Part shown: one piece after another, positions 45,715 through 46,521 of the stretch | Layout: the number at the start of each line of letters is the position of its first letter | How positions within the stretch are numbered: the first letter of the stretch is position 1 | Notes under the pieces: generated by a model | The model's database searches: none | What the model was told of the DNA's origin: nothing | Seen by the model: only the letters and a program-made list of their open reading frames with translations | Assembly: GCA_046316025.1 (NCBI GenBank) | Contig: JBKCXU010000063.1 | Coordinates: forward strand, 1-46,521 | Length of the DNA stretch: 46,521 nt | DNA from: JAJTHJ01 sp046316025 | Lineage (GTDB): Bacteria; Pseudomonadota; Gammaproteobacteria; Burkholderiales; Burkholderiaceae_F | Direction: 5' to 3' | Made by a program: the position numbers and the translations under genes

Positions 45715-46131
45715 GTGGCCGGCACGAACCTGCTTCCCCCCATCGACGACCTGCGCACGCTCACTGCGCAGGCACGCCGCGAGCGGCTGCCGATTCTGCT
45801 CCTCTTCAGCACCGAGGGCTGCCCGTTCTGCCTGGAGGTGCGCCGCAACTACCTCGCGCCGCGGGTACGAGCGGGACACGCGGCCGCGGGCGCACTGATC
45901 CGCGAGATCGACATCGGCGCCGCGCGACGTGTGCCCGGGCTGGACGGCAAACCCGTGTCCGAGGCCGAACTCGCGCGCCGCTACGGCGTGCGCATGACCC
46001 CGGTCGTGCTGTTGGTCGATTGGCAGTTGCAGCCGCTTGGCCCGCCTTTGGTCGGACTCGACGCGGCGGGCTTTTACGAAGGCTACCTGGCCGCGGCCAT
46101 TGAGTCGGCGCGGCGCCAGATCGCCGGTTAG
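45715..46131 (+). CDS. Thioredoxin-fold protein downstream of soxB (SoxS/SoxW-like)
   Basis: A 138-aa protein from GTG 45715 with AAGGGAA 7 bp upstream. ILLLFSTEGCPFCLEVRRNYLAP has the active site C36-P-F-C39, and VRMTPVVLLVDWQ the cis-proline strand. An insert (VPGLDGKPVSEAELA) contacts the active site in SoxS-like thioredoxins. It lacks a recognisable signal peptide, so the real start may lie upstream or the protein may act in the cytoplasm. A role in keeping SoxY cysteine reduced is inferred from the genome context; the family is known but function here is not shown. Confidence 0.82.
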   Translation: MAGTNLLPPIDDLRTLTAQARRERLPILLLFSTEGCPFCLEVRRNYLAPRVRAGHAAAGALIREIDIGAARRVPGLDGKPVSEAELARRYGVRMTPVVLLVDWQLQPLGPPLVGLDAAGFYEGYLAAAIESARRQIAG

Positions 46132-46307
46132 CAGTCTGTTGAATTTCGCCGCTCTTTTTTGGGAGGTGCGCGTTGGAGCGTCGAAGTTTTGCGGTGAGGC
46201 GGTTGATCGGCGGCTTTCGGGGCCTATCGGAGCGTTGTTCGATGGCGTTTGAAGGGGTTTGCGAGGTCTTGCGTGCGCTGCGGGCGCATCTTTCCTGTCG
46301 CAGCCGC
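46132..46307 (-). mobile_element. Non-coding end of an IS5/IS1182-like insertion sequence
   Basis: Starts right after the thioredoxin stop codon and runs to the transposase stop. The sequence at 46132 (CAGTCTGTTGAATTTCG) is a plausible terminal repeat, but the other end is outside the window so the boundary is provisional. Confidence 0.5.
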
Positions 46308-46521
46308 CTATGCAGGTGCCGCTGCCGCGGCCAACAAGCGCGGCAGACGCCGCAGGTTGGTCGCCAGCAGCGCCACGGTAAACGCCTGCTGCACCTTGTC
46401 CAACCCGCGCAGCTTGACCTGCCGGATCGTGCCGCCGTGCTGCTTGCCGTCGCCGAACAAGGTCTCGATGAGCTTGCGCACGGTCTGGCTGAGCCGGTAA
46501 CCGATGTGGCGCGTGGTGCGC
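46308..46521 (-). CDS. IS5/IS1182-like transposase, C-terminal fragment (cut by window edge)
   Basis: The minus strand is open from 46520 to a TAG at 46308-46310, encoding about 70 residues that begin RTTRHIGYRLSQTVRKLIE. The segment LIETLFGDGKQHGG is the DDE transposase C-terminal glutamate region, and IRQVKLRGLDKVQQAFTVAL with ATNLRRLPRLL is the conserved tail seen in IS1182/IS5-group enzymes. The 5' part lies beyond the window, so whether the gene is intact is unknown. Confidence 0.8.
   Translation of the reverse strand, partial: RTTRHIGYRLSQTVRKLIETLFGDGKQHGGTIRQVKLRGLDKVQQAFTVALLATNLRRLPRLLAAAAAPA

Noticed and set aside
46249..46500. Small plus-strand open frame of 83 codons
   Set aside because: The minus strand here encodes the conserved transposase C-terminus.

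Overview
The window is GC-rich chromosomal DNA from a betaproteobacterium. The main evidence is the gene order cysS, alkA-like glycosylase, accA, tilS, lysC, tRNA-Ser, tRNA-Arg, and also dapA-bamC, suhB/trmJ-cysE, TPR-ppiA-ppiB-lpxH, and trpS next to a site-2 protease. All of these are familiar betaproteobacterial or proteobacterial neighbourhoods. A complete thiosulfate-oxidation (sox) cluster that includes soxCD marks the organism as a sulfur oxidiser able to take thiosulfate to sulfate. I cannot fix genus or family from the sequence alone.

Layout. 1-9.5 kb (+): the 3' part of htpG, a deoxyinosine-type DNA glycosylase, two paralogous DUF1631 proteins separated by a spermidine-synthase-like protein, and a GspE/PilB-type secretion ATPase. 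9.5-12.1 kb (-): a MoxR AAA+ ATPase, a GNAT acetyltransferase and a CoxE-like VWA protein in one tight operon. 12.2-19.1 kb (+): PHP phosphatase, YciO, site-2 protease, trpS, a small methyltransferase, dapA, bamC and an MBL hydrolase. 19.2-21.4 kb (-): an Ala/Lys-repeat lipoprotein, a small unrecognised protein and a RoxA-type ribosomal oxygenase. After these come slyD (+), then mutS, a coiled-coil/winged-helix protein and suhB (all -), then trmJ and cysE (+). 27.7-30.2 kb (-): TPR protein, ppiA, ppiB, lpxH. 30.2-37.3 kb (+): cysS, an interposed low-GC secreted protein, then alkA-accA-tilS-lysC and two tRNAs closed by a strong terminator.

37.4-46.1 kb (+) is the sox cluster: arsR-type regulator, soxC, soxD, soxY, soxZ, a DsrE-like lipoprotein, soxA, soxX, a periplasmic thioredoxin, soxB and a second thioredoxin-fold protein. 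By the known pathway, SoxXA attaches thiosulfate to the SoxY C-terminal cysteine, SoxB hydrolyses off sulfate, SoxCD oxidises the remaining sulfane sulfur, and the thioredoxins probably keep SoxY or other thiols reduced. The cluster is abutted on its downstream side by the 3' end of an IS5/IS1182-like transposase that runs off the window.

The most unusual points are the DUF1631/aminopropyltransferase-fold/DUF1631/GspE operon, the GNAT between MoxR and its VWA partner, a roughly 100-bp palindromic element splitting soxY from soxZ, a perfect palindrome on the start codon of the sox regulator, and a foreign-looking secreted protein inside the otherwise conserved cysS-alkA junction. I see no CRISPR array, prophage or defence system.
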